Shown piece after piece: positions 1-7,691 of a DNA stretch of 48,095 nt. Both the position numbers and the translations under genes were made by a program. The stretch lies in contig NZ_CM002285.1 of NCBI RefSeq assembly GCF_000497445.1, positions 1,725,144 to 1,773,238 on the forward strand, in the 5' to 3' direction. The stretch comes from Streptomyces roseochromogenus subsp. oscitans DS 12.976. Lineage in GTDB: Bacteria; Actinomycetota; Actinomycetes; Streptomycetales; Streptomycetaceae. Each line of letters opens with the position of its first letter. Position 1 is the stretch's first letter. The notes under the pieces were generated by a model. It was not told where the DNA came from and ran no database searches. It worked only from the letters and a program-made list of their open reading frames with translations.

Positions 1-688
1 CGTCCAGGGTCTCCACGTCGTCCGGGGAGGCGCCCTTCTGCGGGCCGTACACGGCCGGCGCACCCTTCGGGCCGGTCAGCGGGTTGTCGACGTCGCTCGC
101 CAGTACCAGTTCCACCTCGGACAGGCGGGGGTCCAGGCCGGACAGGTCGGCGCGGGCCAGGTCGGCGAGGCCCCCGCCGCCCGGGGGCACCGGCTCGCCG
201 TCCTCGTCGAGGAAGCGAGCACCCAGCGCCGAGAGCATCCCGGCGCCGCCGTCCGTCGTAGCGCTGCCGCCGACGCCGAACACGATCGTCCGCGCGCCCG
301 CGTCGAGCGCGGCCCGCAGCAGCTCGCCGGAGCCGTATGTCGAGGCCGTCAGGGGCGCGAAGACACCGGCCGGAAGGCGCTGCAGGCCGCTCGCCTCTGC
401 CATCTCCACGACCGCGGTGTCGCCGCGCAGCGCGAACGCGGCCGTCACCTCCTGGCCCAGCGGCCCGGCGACCCGCATCTCGCGCCGCTCGAAACCGGCC
501 GCGACCGCCGCGTCCACGGTCCCGTCACCGCCGTCGGCCACCGGCAGCGCCTCGACCGTCAGGTCCGGCACGACCCGGCGCAGCCCGGCCGTCACCCGCT
601 CGGCGACCTGCACGGCCGTCAGCGAGCCCTTGAACTTGTCCGCGGCGATGAGCACCCGACGGTTCTCGTTCACTGCAGCGTCCGCCAC
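1..688 (-). CDS. glxK: Glycerate kinase, 3' end cut by the window edge
   Basis: Glycerate kinase phosphorylates D-glycerate with ATP and feeds it into lower glycolysis. About 229 codons are visible, covering the N-terminal part of a family that is usually 370-400 residues. Seen motifs are AADKFKGSLTA near the N-terminus, ADGGDGT, and the glycine-rich GVGGSATTDGGAG, all family hallmarks. The chosen start is GTG at 688, preceded by AGGGG about eight bases upstream; an in-frame GTG at 673 is an alternative. It is transcribed leftward, away from the ADP-ribosylglycohydrolase gene. The family call is firm from the motifs; glxK is the generic symbol. Confidence 0.9.
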   Translation of the reverse strand, partial: MADAAVNENRRVLIAADKFKGSLTAVQVAERVTAGLRRVVPDLTVEALPVADGGDGTVDAAVAAGFERREMRVAGPLGQEVTAAFALRGDTAVVEMAEASGLQRLPAGVFAPLTASTYGSGELLRAALDAGARTIVFGVGGSATTDGGAGMLSALGARFLDEDGEPVPPGGGGLADLARADLSGLDPRLSEVELVLASDVDNPLTGPKGAPAVYGPQKGASPDDVETLD

Positions 689-801
689 CTTGCTTACCCC
701 TTGCTTTCCGGGCCCCGCGCACGTCAGGGCCAGTCGCGCCGCTGCGACCTTAACCTCAGCAGGCCCCCGTCGTCATGCTGCGACCGAAGGCTGGGAAGCG
801 G

Positions 802-839
802 CTGGGAGCAGCCTGGGGAACTGGGAGCAGCCTGGGGAA
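802..839. repeat. Perfect 19-bp tandem repeat, two copies
   Basis: The unit CTGGGAGCAGCCTGGGGAA occurs at 802-820 and again, without change or gap, at 821-839. A degenerate third start (CTGGGAAGCGG) lies at 791-801. The repeat sits in the 169-bp divergent region between glycerate kinase and the ADP-ribosylglycohydrolase gene, and ends 18 bp before the latter's start codon. It could be a recent slippage duplication or a doubled operator; the sequence does not decide. Confidence 0.85.
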
Positions 840-855
840 AACGGGTAAACCCCAG
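832..855 (+). promoter_or_regulatory. Leader inverted repeat before the ADP-ribosylglycohydrolase start
   Basis: CTGGGG at 832-837 is complementary to CCCCAG at 850-855, with a 12-base loop that is relatively A-rich. The right arm ends two bases before the ATG at 858, so in mRNA the hairpin would occupy the normal Shine-Dalgarno position. No other clear Shine-Dalgarno is seen for this gene. A role in translation control is inference only. Confidence 0.4.
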
Positions 856-857
856 CC

Positions 858-1934
858 ATGACCAGCCGACGCCCCGGATCCGACGACCTCGCCGACCGTG
901 TCCACGGCGGCTGGCTCGGCCGGATCGCGGGCAACATGCTCGGCAAGCCGGTCGAGCAGGGCGAGGTGTGGACCCGCGAGCGCATCGACCGGTATCTGCG
1001 CAAGGCCGCGGCCCTGCCGCTCACCGACTATCTGCCCGAGCCCGCCGACCCGGCCGACGGCGCCGTACTGCGCCCGGAGTGGCGCCAGTGCGTGCGCGGC
1101 CGGATCCACGGCAGTGTGCGCGACGACGACGTGGACTACGCGATCCTCGGGCTGCACCTGCTGGAGACACACGGCTTCGGTTTCAGCACCGAGCAGGTCG
1201 GCGACCTGTGGCTGCTGCGCCTGCCGTATCTGCAGACCTTCACCGCGGAGCGGGCGGCGTACCGCAACCTCGCGAACGGACTGAAACCACCGCTGACAGC
1301 GACGTACGACAATCCGTACCAGGAGTGGATCGGCGCGCTGATCCGTGCCGACGCCTACGGCTGGACCCGCCCCGGCGACCCGGCGGGCGCCGCCGGCCTC
1401 GCCCGCCGGGACGCGGTGCTGTCGCACACCGGGAACGGCGTCTACGGCGCCATGTGGGCCGCAGCGCTGATCGCCGCGGCCTTCACCGCCCCCACCGTGC
1501 GGGACGCGCTCGATGCGGCCCTCGGCGTGATCCCGGCCAGCAGCCGGCTCGCCCGTACCGTACGGCGGGTCATGACGCTGCACGAGACGCGGCTGCCCTG
1601 GGAGGAGACCCTGGCCACCGTGACCGCGGAGACCGCCGGGCTCGGCTGGATCCACACCGTGCCGAACGCCGCCGTCCTCACCGCCGGGCTGCTGTACGGC
1701 GACGGCGACTTCACCCGGACCATCGCGCTGACCGTGCGCGGCGGCCTGGACACCGACTCCAACGGGGCGACGGCGGGCTCGGTGGCCGGGGTCCTCAACG
1801 GCGCGGCGGCGATCCCCGCCCAGTGGACGGATCCGCTGGAGGACACGGTCCGGAGTGCGGTGTTCGGCTTCGACGGCGTACGGATCAGTGCGCTGGCAGA
1901 ACGCACCCTGCGCCTGGCGCCGCCTCGGCCGTAG
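858..1934 (+). CDS. ADP-ribosylglycohydrolase family protein
   Basis: A 358-residue member of the DraG/ARH family, which removes ADP-ribose from modified proteins or nucleic acids using a di-metal site. The N-terminal GGWLGRIAGNMLGKPVE block, the acidic DDDVDYAILGLHLLE segment near residues 90-105, and the C-terminal GGLDTDSNGATAGSVAG block match the metal-binding signatures of the family. The start is the ATG at 858; no strong Shine-Dalgarno precedes it and a leader hairpin overlaps that position. It is followed 28 bp later by a Nudix gene and then a Sir2 gene, suggesting a shared role in ADP-ribose turnover. The exact substrate cannot be told from sequence. Confidence 0.9.
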   Translation: MTSRRPGSDDLADRVHGGWLGRIAGNMLGKPVEQGEVWTRERIDRYLRKAAALPLTDYLPEPADPADGAVLRPEWRQCVRGRIHGSVRDDDVDYAILGLHLLETHGFGFSTEQVGDLWLLRLPYLQTFTAERAAYRNLANGLKPPLTATYDNPYQEWIGALIRADAYGWTRPGDPAGAAGLARRDAVLSHTGNGVYGAMWAAALIAAAFTAPTVRDALDAALGVIPASSRLARTVRRVMTLHETRLPWEETLATVTAETAGLGWIHTVPNAAVLTAGLLYGDGDFTRTIALTVRGGLDTDSNGATAGSVAGVLNGAAAIPAQWTDPLEDTVRSAVFGFDGVRISALAERTLRLAPPRP

Positions 1935-1962
1935 CGGTCCGTCGGCTGGTTACCCTTCCTGA

Positions 1963-2457
1963 ATGACCACGACTCCTGACTTCGCCATGTACATCGCGAG
2001 CCTGCCCCGTGTCCTCGCCGGTGCCGCCGCGCTCTTCCGGGACGCCGAGGGGCGCGTGCTGCTGGTCGAGCCCAACTACCGCGAGGGCTGGGCACTTCCG
2101 GGCGGCACGATCGAGTCCGACGACGGGGAGACCCCGCGCCAGGGCGCCCGCCGCGAGACGCTGGAGGAGATCGGGCTGGACCGGGAGCCGGGCCGGCTGC
2201 TGGCCGTGGACTGGGTGCACGGCACGGCCCGGCCGCCGCTGGTGGCGTACCTGTACGACGGCGGGATCCTCACGGAGACCGACCTGAAGGCCATCCGCCT
2301 CCAGGAGGAGGAGCTGCTGTCCTGGCGGCTGGTGCCGCGCGAGCAGATCACCGCCCATCTGCCCGGCGCCCTCGGCCGCCGCGTCCTGGCCGCCCTGGAC
2401 GTCCTCGCGGACGGCACCGGCACCGCGGAGCTGGAGAACGGCCACCGGGTGGCATGA
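1963..2457 (+). CDS. Nudix hydrolase
   Basis: A 164-residue Nudix protein, probably cleaving a nucleoside diphosphate linked to another moiety. The Nudix box lies at about residues 47-71, beginning GGTIESDDGETP and ending RRETLEEIG. Compared with the standard GX5EX7REUXEEXGU spacing, the first segment is longer by two residues (GX7E), so the loop before the first Glu is extended; the RE..EE..G part is intact, so activity is likely. ADP-ribose is a plausible substrate because of the flanking ADP-ribosylglycohydrolase and Sir2 genes, but this is inference. Confidence 0.88.
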   Translation: MTTTPDFAMYIASLPRVLAGAAALFRDAEGRVLLVEPNYREGWALPGGTIESDDGETPRQGARRETLEEIGLDREPGRLLAVDWVHGTARPPLVAYLYDGGILTETDLKAIRLQEEELLSWRLVPREQITAHLPGALGRRVLAALDVLADGTGTAELENGHRVA

Positions 2458-2487
2458 CCGCCCCCGCCGCCACCGATGACGACCGGG

Positions 2488-2507
2488 GCGCGGCGTGGGC
2501 GCCGCGC
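2488..2507 (+). terminator. GC-rich hairpin after the Nudix gene
   Basis: GCGCGGCG at 2488-2495 pairs perfectly with CGCCGCGC at 2500-2507 around a TGGG loop. It lies 30 bp past the Nudix stop and 62 bp before the Sir2 start. There is no U-tract, which is usual for Streptomyces terminators. It may separate the Sir2 gene from the first two genes. Confidence 0.5.
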
Positions 2508-2569
2508 AGGAGGGGCATGGCCCGGATACCCGGTCGCCCCGGGTCGGCCCGTCGTCCTACGCTCGGCCC

Positions 2570-3304
2570 ATGGACAGGCCCCTCGTAGCCATTCTCAGTG
2601 GCGCAGGTATCTCCACCGATTCCGGAATCCCTGACTACCGGGGTCCTAACGGGCTCTGGCGGCGGGATCCCGAGGCCGAGAAGCTCGTCACGTACGAGTA
2701 CTACATGGCGGACCCGGAGATCCGGCGGCGCTCCTGGCAGCTGCGGCGGAAGAACCGCGCCCTGAAGGCCGAGCCGAATGCCGCGCACCGGGCCGTCGCC
2801 GAGCTGGAGCGGTCCGGCCTCCCGGTGCGGGTCATCACTCAGAACGTGGACGGGCTGCACCAGCTGGCCGGGATGCCCGCCCGGAAGGTGCTCGAACTGC
2901 ACGGCAGCGCACGGAGTGTCGTATGCACCCGGTGCCATGCGCGCGGGCCGATGGCGGACGCCCTCGCCCGGGTCGAGGCCGGTGAGGAGGACCCGGCGTG
3001 CGAGGAGTGCGGGGGCATCCTGAAGTCGGCGACGGTCATGTTCGGCGAGCGGCTGGATCCGGTGGTGCTCGGCGAGGCCCTGGCGATCAGCAAGGCGTGC
3101 ACCGTGTTCCTCGCCGTCGGCAGCAGTCTGCAGGTGCAGCCCGCCGCCGGGCTGGTCGGCGTCGCCGCCGACAACGGCGCGCACCTGATCATCGTCAACG
3201 CCGAGCCGACGCCGTACGACGAACTGGCCGACGAGGTCGTACGCGAGCCGATCGGCACCGCGCTGCCCCCGCTGCTGGAACGGCTGCGCCGGACCGGCCG
3301 GTGA
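2570..3304 (+). CDS. Sir2-family NAD-dependent protein deacylase
   Basis: A 244-residue sirtuin that removes acyl groups from lysine using NAD and yields O-acyl-ADP-ribose and nicotinamide. Visible motifs: GAGIS at residues 11-15 and TQNVDGLH at about 90-97 for NAD binding, catalytic His111 in ELHGS, and the zinc cysteines C119, C122, C144 and C147. The ATG at 2570 is chosen because the sirtuin fold begins at once; an upstream in-frame GTG at 2495 lies inside the hairpin. The codons for the first 25 residues are unusually rich in A/T-ending forms. The downstream neighbour is convergent. Confidence 0.93.
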   Translation: MDRPLVAILSGAGISTDSGIPDYRGPNGLWRRDPEAEKLVTYEYYMADPEIRRRSWQLRRKNRALKAEPNAAHRAVAELERSGLPVRVITQNVDGLHQLAGMPARKVLELHGSARSVVCTRCHARGPMADALARVEAGEEDPACEECGGILKSATVMFGERLDPVVLGEALAISKACTVFLAVGSSLQVQPAAGLVGVAADNGAHLIIVNAEPTPYDELADEVVREPIGTALPPLLERLRRTGR

Positions 3305-3367
3305 CCCTGTCATTCCCGTGCCGCGGGCAGTGCGGCGTGCGGCAAGCGGCCCGCCGCGCCGCGCCGC

Positions 3368-3892
3368 TCACGCTGAGAAGAGGGCCGCTCCCCGTTCGAA
3401 GTCGAGCAGGCGGCGTTTGCGGTCCAGGCCGCCGCCGTAGCCGGTGAGGCTGCCGTCGGAGCCGATCACGCGATGGCAGGGGACGATGATGCCGATCGGG
3501 TTGCGGCCGTTGGCGAGGCCGACCGCGCGGGAGGCCTGGGGTTTACCGAGGGCGTCGGCGAGTTGGCCGTAGGTGCGGGTCTCGCCGTAGGGGATGCGGG
3601 TGAGCAGTTGCCAGACGCTGCGCTGGAACGGCGTTCCCTTCAGGGCGAGTTCGAGGGTGAATTCCTGCAACTCGCCCGCGAAGTAGGCCGACAGCTGCTT
3701 CCGTGCCGCGGCGAAGCAGGGCAGGTCGTCGTCGCGCGGGCCGAAGGTCTCCTCGGGCGGGCGGTGCCGCTGGCCGGCCATGTACAGGCCGCACAGGGCG
3801 CCGTCGGCGTCGCCGTCGGTGTCGGCGACCAGGGTGAGCGGGCCGTACGGGCTGTCGATCACGGTGTGGAACGAGGATGTCGAGGATGTCAC
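3368..3892 (-). CDS. ogt: Methylated-DNA--[protein]-cysteine S-methyltransferase
   Basis: A 174-residue suicide repair protein that transfers the alkyl group from O6-alkylguanine in DNA to its own cysteine. The active site is PCHRVIG with acceptor Cys139; the RAVGLANGRNP segment before it and the YGQLADALGKP helix-turn-helix segment at about 108-118 are typical. The start is GTG at 3892, with GAAGG eight to nine bases upstream. It begins only 13 bp after the stop of the Ada-AlkA fusion on the same strand, so the two form an alkylation-repair operon. Only the methyltransferase domain is present, with no fused regulator. Confidence 0.95.
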   Translation of the reverse strand: MTSSTSSFHTVIDSPYGPLTLVADTDGDADGALCGLYMAGQRHRPPEETFGPRDDDLPCFAAARKQLSAYFAGELQEFTLELALKGTPFQRSVWQLLTRIPYGETRTYGQLADALGKPQASRAVGLANGRNPIGIIVPCHRVIGSDGSLTGYGGGLDRKRRLLDFERGAALFSA

Positions 3893-3905
3893 GGAGGGAA
3901 CCTTC

Positions 3906-5387
3906 TTACACCGGAAGGAAGTTGATGGGGTGGCTGTCGGTCGCCCACAGGTACTGGACGGCGTACGCCCGCCAGGGCCGCCAGGCCTCGGCGCGGGCGG
4001 TGAGCGCGGCGGGAGTGGAGGGCAGTCCCAGCTCCTGGGCCGCGCGCCGGATGCCGAGGTCGGTGGCGAGGAAGGCGTCGGGGTCGCCGAGGGCGCGCAT
4101 GGCGATGACGTCGACCGTCCAGGGCCCGAAGCCGGGCAGGGCGAGCAGCCGGGCGCGGGCCTCGGCCCAGTCCGACTCGACGCCCAAGGGGAGGGTGCCG
4201 TCGGCGAGTTCGCGGACGAGGGTGGTGAAGGTGGTGCGCCGGGTGCGGGGCATCGCCAGGGTCTCGGGGTCGACGGCTGCCAGTGCCTCGGGCGCCGGGA
4301 AGAGGTGGGTGAGGCCGCCCTCGGGGTCGTCCAGCGGCTTGCCGTGCGCCCTGACCAGCCGGGCCGCGTGGGTGCGCGCGGCAGCCGTGGACACCTGCTG
4401 CCCGAGGACGGCGCGGACGGCGAACTCGGCCTCGTCGACCGTGCGCGGCACCCGGCGGCCCGGGGCCTTGTCGACCAGGGGCGCGAGGAACGGGTCCGTG
4501 CGCAGATGGTCGTCGACGGCGACCGGGTCCGCGTCCAGGTCGAGCATGCGGCGGCAGCGGCTGATCGCCACGGTCAGATCGCGCAGATCGCTGAGCGTGA
4601 GCCGGCAGGCGATGTGGTCGGGGCGCGGGGCGAGGGAGACGATCCCATGGCCGTACGGCAGCCGGAGCGTGCGCCGGTAGGCACCGTCCCGCCACTCCTC
4701 GACGCCGGGTACGGCGGTGGCCGCGAGGTGGCCGAAGAGGTTGGAGGGGTTGAGGGGGGCGCGGAACGGGAGCCGCAGGCTGAGCACGCCGGGTGTGCCG
4801 GTGCCGGACTTGGGCGCGCGGGCGCGCAGCTCGCTCGGGGTGAGAGCGAAAACCTCGCGGACGGTGTCGTTGAAGGTACGGATGGAGGAGAAGCCGGCCG
4901 CGAAGGCGATCTCCGTCATGGGCAGCGCACTGGTCTCGATGAGCAGCCGCGCGGTCTGGGCGCGCTGGGCACGGGCGAGCGCGAGCGGTCCCGCGCCCAG
5001 TTCGGCGAGCAGCTGCCGCTCCACCTGACGGGTGCTGTAGCCCAGCCGGGCGGCGAGTCCGGGCACGCCCTCGCGGTCCACTACACCGTCGGCGATCAGC
5101 CGCATCGCGCGGGCCACCAGGTCGGCGCGCTGGTTCCACTCCGGGGAGCCGGGGCTGGTGTCCGGGCGGCAGCGCTTGCAGGCCCGGAACCCGGCCTGCT
5201 GGCAGGCGGCCGCGCTCGGGTAGAACGTCATGTTCTCCGGCTTGGGCGGGACGACGGGACAGCTGGGCCGGCAGTAGATCCGGGTGGTCAGGACGGCCGT
5301 GAAGAACCACCCGTCGAACCGGGCGTCCTTGGACTGCACGGCGCGTACACAGTGCTCCCGGTCGAGGTGCGTCGTCGCTGTCTGCAT
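3906..5387 (-). CDS. alkA: Ada/AraC regulator fused to AlkA 3-methyladenine DNA glycosylase
   Basis: A 493-residue three-part protein. Residues 1-80 form the Ada zinc domain with C39, C43, C70 and C73; in E. coli Ada the first of these repairs methylphosphotriesters and turns on transcription. Residues about 90-185 are an AraC-type helix-turn-helix region (FAAGFSSIRTFNDTVRE). The remainder is an AlkA domain with the HhH motif LPGFGPWTVDVIA and catalytic Asp443 in LATDLGIR, which excises alkylated bases. The ATG at 5387 has GGAGG only one base away, closer than usual, but no later Met fits. It probably activates itself and ogt downstream. Confidence 0.93.
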   Translation of the reverse strand: MQTATTHLDREHCVRAVQSKDARFDGWFFTAVLTTRIYCRPSCPVVPPKPENMTFYPSAAACQQAGFRACKRCRPDTSPGSPEWNQRADLVARAMRLIADGVVDREGVPGLAARLGYSTRQVERQLLAELGAGPLALARAQRAQTARLLIETSALPMTEIAFAAGFSSIRTFNDTVREVFALTPSELRARAPKSGTGTPGVLSLRLPFRAPLNPSNLFGHLAATAVPGVEEWRDGAYRRTLRLPYGHGIVSLAPRPDHIACRLTLSDLRDLTVAISRCRRMLDLDADPVAVDDHLRTDPFLAPLVDKAPGRRVPRTVDEAEFAVRAVLGQQVSTAAARTHAARLVRAHGKPLDDPEGGLTHLFPAPEALAAVDPETLAMPRTRRTTFTTLVRELADGTLPLGVESDWAEARARLLALPGFGPWTVDVIAMRALGDPDAFLATDLGIRRAAQELGLPSTPAALTARAEAWRPWRAYAVQYLWATDSHPINFLPV

Positions 5388-5458
5388 GCCTCCAGCATCG
5401 GCCAACCGGAGTGGCGATCGCTGGCGGAAATCCGACTCCAGCGTCGGCCTACCTGCTC

Positions 5459-6337
5459 CTACGGGGCTTGCCGTACGGTCTGCCGGAACCCGGTGATCCA
5501 CTCGGCGGTGTGGCGCAGCCCGCCGAATGTGTAGAAGTGCACCTTCACCGCGCCGTGCCGCTCGGGGTCGTAACGCTGGGCGAGGGCGTGCAGGAAGCGG
5601 TCCGGGCCGGTCGTGCCCATGAGGTTGGTCAGCGAGAAGCCGTACTTGCGGGCGACGGAGGCGCTGGTCGCGACGCCGAACCGGGTGGCGTAGCCGAGCA
5701 GCCGGCGCACGCCCGCCGGTCCGGGCACGCCGATGCGTACCGGCAGGTGCACGCCCCGCGCACGAGCGGCCTCCAGCCAGCTCAGGACCGGTTCGACGTC
5801 GAAGCCGAACTGGGTGATGACGTCGCCGCCGAAGCGGTGCGCGCCGATGGCCGCCGCCTTGTCGGTGAGCGCCGACCAGAGGGTGCCGTCGGCTATCGCG
5901 GGGTGGCCCTCCGGGTATCCGCTGATACCGATGTGGCGGACGCCGTGGTGCTGGAGCAGCCCGGTGCGCAGCACGGCGAGGGCGTCGCCGTACGGGCCCT
6001 CGGGCCGGGCGGGATCGCCGCCGACGACGAAGACGTTCTCGGCGGTGCCGTCCGCGGCCAGCCCGGACAGGAACTCCTCCAGGGCGGCGCGGGAGGGCAG
6101 GCGGCGCGCGGAGATGTGCGGCACGGGGACGAAGCCGAGCCGCTTGACCGCGCGGGCGGCCGCCAGCCGCGTGCCGAGATCCTCACCGGCGAGGAAGGTG
6201 ATGTTGATCCGGGTGCCCCGCGGGATACTGCGCTGCGCCTCCTCCAGCCGGGGCACGTCCTTGCCGGTCATCTCCAGGGAGAAGTCGTCCAGCAGAGCGG
6301 CACCGACGGCCGGGGGGACGGTGAGAGCGGGGTTCAT
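5459..6337 (-). CDS. Methylenetetrahydrofolate reductase family protein
   Basis: A 292-residue TIM-barrel flavoprotein related to MetF, which reduces or oxidises one-carbon units on tetrahydrofolate. Family features are EMTGKD near the N-terminus, FVVGGDPARPEGPYGDAL at about residues 108-125, and GGDVITQFGFD, which is the conserved FAD/folate region. The start ATG at 6337 has GAGGAG four bases upstream. It stands alone, 71 bp upstream of the Ada-AlkA gene. It diverges from the main MetF of methionine synthesis in C-terminal motifs (YTFGGLRHTAEW), so a secondary one-carbon role, such as demethylation, is possible; I cannot name it. Confidence 0.82.
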   Translation of the reverse strand: MNPALTVPPAVGAALLDDFSLEMTGKDVPRLEEAQRSIPRGTRINITFLAGEDLGTRLAAARAVKRLGFVPVPHISARRLPSRAALEEFLSGLAADGTAENVFVVGGDPARPEGPYGDALAVLRTGLLQHHGVRHIGISGYPEGHPAIADGTLWSALTDKAAAIGAHRFGGDVITQFGFDVEPVLSWLEAARARGVHLPVRIGVPGPAGVRRLLGYATRFGVATSASVARKYGFSLTNLMGTTGPDRFLHALAQRYDPERHGAVKVHFYTFGGLRHTAEWITGFRQTVRQAP

Positions 6338-6478
6338 CGAGCTCCTCGTACGACGGCGTTCCTGACCCCGGCCGATGATGCCACGCGGGACTCGGGGTCC
6401 TCGGGCCCGGGGGCGGCCGGTCGTGTGCCGGGCGCGACGGCGTCCGGCGTGGGCGACAGCGCTCGGGGATCCGGTCCG
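6338..6478. other. Intergenic gap without recognised features
   Basis: This 141-bp GC-rich spacer lies between the MarR gene and the downstream reductase-like gene on the same strand. I see no clear hairpin or coding pattern; it likely holds the promoter of the reductase-like gene. Confidence 0.4.
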
Positions 6479-7138
6479 CTACGGCGCCGGGTTCAGGGGG
6501 TCGTCGACCACGCCCGCCAGGCGGCCGGCCTCGGACGGGGCGAGACCGGGGTCCAGGTCGCCGGCCACGCCCGTCAGAGCGGTGAGCGCCGGGACCAGAC
6601 CGGCGCGCTCCTGCGCGGGCAGACGTTCCACCAGAGCCCGGATAGCCGCGCGGCGATGGCTCAGCACTCGGTCCACCAGTTCCTCCCCCGTGGTGGTCAG
6701 CCGCAGGACGACCTCCCGGCGGTTGTCCGGGTTGACCCGTCGGTCGGTGAGTTCCAGGGTCTCCAGGCGCTCGACCATGCGCAGCGCGGTGGACGGCGTG
6801 ACGCCCAGCGTGGCGGCCATGGCGGCGAGTTTGATCGGACCGCAGGTGTGCAGGGCGACAAGAGAGCGCAGCTGGGGCAGGGTGAGGGGCACGTCGACAG
6901 AGGCGAGGGCGCGGGCGGAGAGGGCGACGATCAGCCGGGAGGCCGCCATCACCGCGAGGGTGATCGCCTCGGCCTCCCGGTCCAGCTCCTGCTCGGCCCC
7001 CACCGCGGCGCCGGGCGCCTCCTGGGCCCGCACCCCAGCGCCCCGCGCCTCCTCGGCCCCTGCCACACCGGTCGGCGTCTCCTCGGGCGCCCCCGCCTGC
7101 CCCGGCGCCTGCTCCGGTCCGCCGTCCTGCTGAGCCAT
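6479..7138 (-). CDS. MarR-family transcriptional regulator
   Basis: A 219-residue regulator. The first 50 residues are a low-complexity Ala/Gly/Glu-rich tail not usual in this family (typically about 150 residues). The MarR winged helix-turn-helix occupies about residues 60-180, with LTLPQLRSLVALH, the recognition helix ATLGVTPSTALRMVERLE and the wing segment NPDNRREVVLRLT. The start ATG at 7138 has GGGAG nine bases upstream and GAGGAG three bases upstream. It is divergent from a small zinc-ribbon gene and a 17-bp palindrome sits between them, so autoregulation and control of that gene are likely. The ligand is unknown. Confidence 0.9.
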   Translation of the reverse strand: MAQQDGGPEQAPGQAGAPEETPTGVAGAEEARGAGVRAQEAPGAAVGAEQELDREAEAITLAVMAASRLIVALSARALASVDVPLTLPQLRSLVALHTCGPIKLAAMAATLGVTPSTALRMVERLETLELTDRRVNPDNRREVVLRLTTTGEELVDRVLSHRRAAIRALVERLPAQERAGLVPALTALTGVAGDLDPGLAPSEAGRLAGVVDDPLNPAP

Positions 7139-7199
7139 ACGCTCCTCGCTCCCCTTTCAGCTGTCCACGATCCGGACACCACCTGTCACCCATAGCGAC

Positions 7200-7216
7200 C
7201 ATTGCAGACTGCAATG
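7200..7216. promoter_or_regulatory. Probable MarR operator palindrome
   Basis: CATTGCA at 7200-7206 and TGCAATG at 7210-7216 are perfect inverted copies around GAC. It lies in the 132-bp space between the divergent MarR and zinc-ribbon genes, 61 bp upstream of the MarR start and 54 bp upstream of the zinc-ribbon start. Size and placement fit MarR dimer sites; binding is inferred. Confidence 0.65.
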
Positions 7217-7270
7217 ATAAGCTGCGGGCAACCGGACCGAGCGGGCGCGACGGCTCCGGTGCCGGGGGTG

Positions 7271-7525
7271 ATGACCATGAGATCCGAGCCGATACACGAA
7301 GCCTATTCCTTCGTGTGCCTGCGCTGCGGGCACGCCTGGGAGGGCGCCTACGACATCCGGCACGTCCGGGATGCCCGGGGGCGTCTGCGTGCCGAGTACC
7401 ACGTCACGGGGGGCCTTCGGGTCCCGTCCCCGCTCACGGCGAACACCTGCCGGGTGTGCGGCGGGCACAGGATGCGCATCCTGCGCCCCGGGCGCGTCGA
7501 CTCCGCACGCGCCACGCCCGGCTGA
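7271..7525 (+). CDS. Small zinc-ribbon protein of unknown function
   Basis: An 84-residue protein with two CxxC knuckles, C16/C19 (VCLRCGHAW) and C60/C63 (NTCRVCGG), which should bind one zinc ion. Between them is a charged stretch including DIRHVRDARGRLRAEYHV. No signal peptide or membrane segment is seen. The ATG at 7271 is chosen because GGGGG precedes it and a TTG at 7202 further upstream falls inside the palindrome. Family members are annotated only as hypothetical in Streptomyces as far as I know. Its divergent position from the MarR gene suggests it is a target of that regulator. Confidence 0.75.
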   Translation: MTMRSEPIHEAYSFVCLRCGHAWEGAYDIRHVRDARGRLRAEYHVTGGLRVPSPLTANTCRVCGGHRMRILRPGRVDSARATPG

Positions 7526-7550
7526 GGACACCAGCCCCAGGCCTTACCCC

Positions 7551-7580
7551 GGACGGACGCGCGACGAGGCGCGTCCGTCC
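7551..7580 (+). terminator. 11-bp perfect stem after the zinc-ribbon gene
   Basis: GGACGGACGCG at 7551-7561 pairs with CGCGTCCGTCC at 7570-7580 around an 8-base loop, 26 bp past the stop of the zinc-ribbon gene. No T-run follows, as is common for terminators in this group. Confidence 0.75.
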
Positions 7581-7691
7581 GCCATGCCCGACGTCCGCCA
7601 CCTCCCGTACCTCCTCCACTTCTCTCGCACTCCCCTCGCTCGCGGAACGGGCGGCGCAGCCCGAAGAGGCCGCGGCCCCGGCCCGTTCCCC

